Shown here: positions 5,261-5,579 of the stretch, in pieces
Layout: each line of letters begins with the position of its first letter
Numbering within the stretch: the first letter of the stretch is position 1
Origin: Streptosporangiaceae bacterium
GTDB taxonomy: Bacteria > Actinomycetota > Actinomycetes > Streptosporangiales > Streptosporangiaceae
Assembly (NCBI GenBank): GCA_030045215.1
Contig: JASIBJ010000381.1
Location: forward strand, 1-5,579
DNA length: 5,579 nt
Direction of reading: 5' to 3'
Notes under the pieces: generated by a model
The model's input: only the letters and a program-made list of their open reading frames with translations
What the model was told of the DNA's origin: nothing
Databases searched by the model: none
Program-made: the position numbers and the translations under genes

Positions 5261-5579
5261 ATGCAGCGACGGCCGGGAACGCCAAGTCTGTTGCGGGAGC
5301 TCAACGACCGGTCCGCGCTTGAACTGCTGCTGGCTGGCGGGCCGATGACGAGGGCTCAGCTTGGCGAGCACACCGGCTTGTCCAAGGTCACGGCCTCTCA
5401 GCTGCTTTCGAGGCTGCAGGACCGCGGTCTGGTCGCGGTTGCTGGTGAGCTCGCGGGCGGCCGCGGTCCGAATGCCGCGCTGTACGCTGTGGTTCCCTCC
5501 AGCGCCTACGTAGCCGGACTGCACGTCGAGCGCGACGAGATCAGCGCCGGCGTGGCTGACATTACCGGGAACGTGGTCA
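5261..5579 (+). CDS. ROK-family transcriptional repressor, N-terminal part
   Basis: An open frame starts at ATG 5261 and runs off the right edge without a stop, giving 106 complete codons. AAGGAGGGG (5247-5255) is an excellent ribosome binding site, with GGAGG 7 bases from the ATG. Residues about 9-62 form a winged helix-turn-helix typical of ROK regulators: SLLRELNDRSALELLLAGGP, then MTRAQLGEHTGLSKVTASQL, then LLSRLQDRGLV. The GGRGPNAALYAV segment (70-81) matches the conserved GGRGRPA region that leads into the sugar-kinase-like domain. VAGLHVERDEISAGVADITG (86-105) matches the first strands of that domain. Such proteins (NagC, Mlc, XylR type) usually control sugar uptake or use, commonly with a neighbouring ABC transporter, which would lie to the right. 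The ligand cannot be told because the binding domain is cut off. Confidence 0.85.
   Translation, partial: MQRRPGTPSLLRELNDRSALELLLAGGPMTRAQLGEHTGLSKVTASQLLSRLQDRGLVAVAGELAGGRGPNAALYAVVPSSAYVAGLHVERDEISAGVADITGNVV

Overview
The window is high-GC DNA from an actinobacterium. The evidence is the base composition, GTG/TTG starts, GGAGG-type ribosome binding sites, and the block rodZ-like / rimO / pgsA / cinA / clgR. From memory, this block sits just downstream of ftsK in Streptomyces and its relatives, and in part in Mycobacterium. The genus cannot be fixed from the sequence. A non-Streptomyces mycelial actinomycete (Streptosporangiales-like) is a guess.

Layout. Bases 1-243 are non-coding as far as can be seen and hold one strong hairpin. 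Then, on the + strand, come a single-pass membrane HTH protein of the RodZ type (244-1020), the ribosomal protein S12 methylthiotransferase RimO (1087-2589), a CDP-alcohol phosphatidyltransferase PgsA (2586-3185), a stand-alone CinA C-terminal (PncC-type) protein (3182-3748), and the Clp regulator ClgR (3858-4394). A textbook intrinsic terminator follows at 4414-4442. rimO-pgsA-cinA are joined by two 4-base stop/start overlaps and form one translationally coupled unit. clgR has its own strong ribosome binding site after a 109-base gap and may be partly independent.

Past the terminator the conserved block ends. There is a 131-base spacer with a 20-bp tandem repeat, then a minus-strand Rrf2-family regulator that lacks all cysteines (4574-5038). 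A roughly 220-base divergent control region with several dyads follows, and then the start of a + strand ROK-family repressor that runs off the right edge (5261-5579).

How the genes may work together. The left block is housekeeping: envelope and cell-shape scaffolding (RodZ-like), ribosome modification (RimO), anionic phospholipid synthesis (PgsA), pyridine-nucleotide salvage (CinA/PncC) and control of proteolysis (ClgR). The right end is a local regulatory junction. I found no clear new multi-gene system. The points most worth a second look are the 36-bp dyad between the two divergent regulators, the extended ClgR tail without the usual terminal alanines, and two probable leaderless starts.
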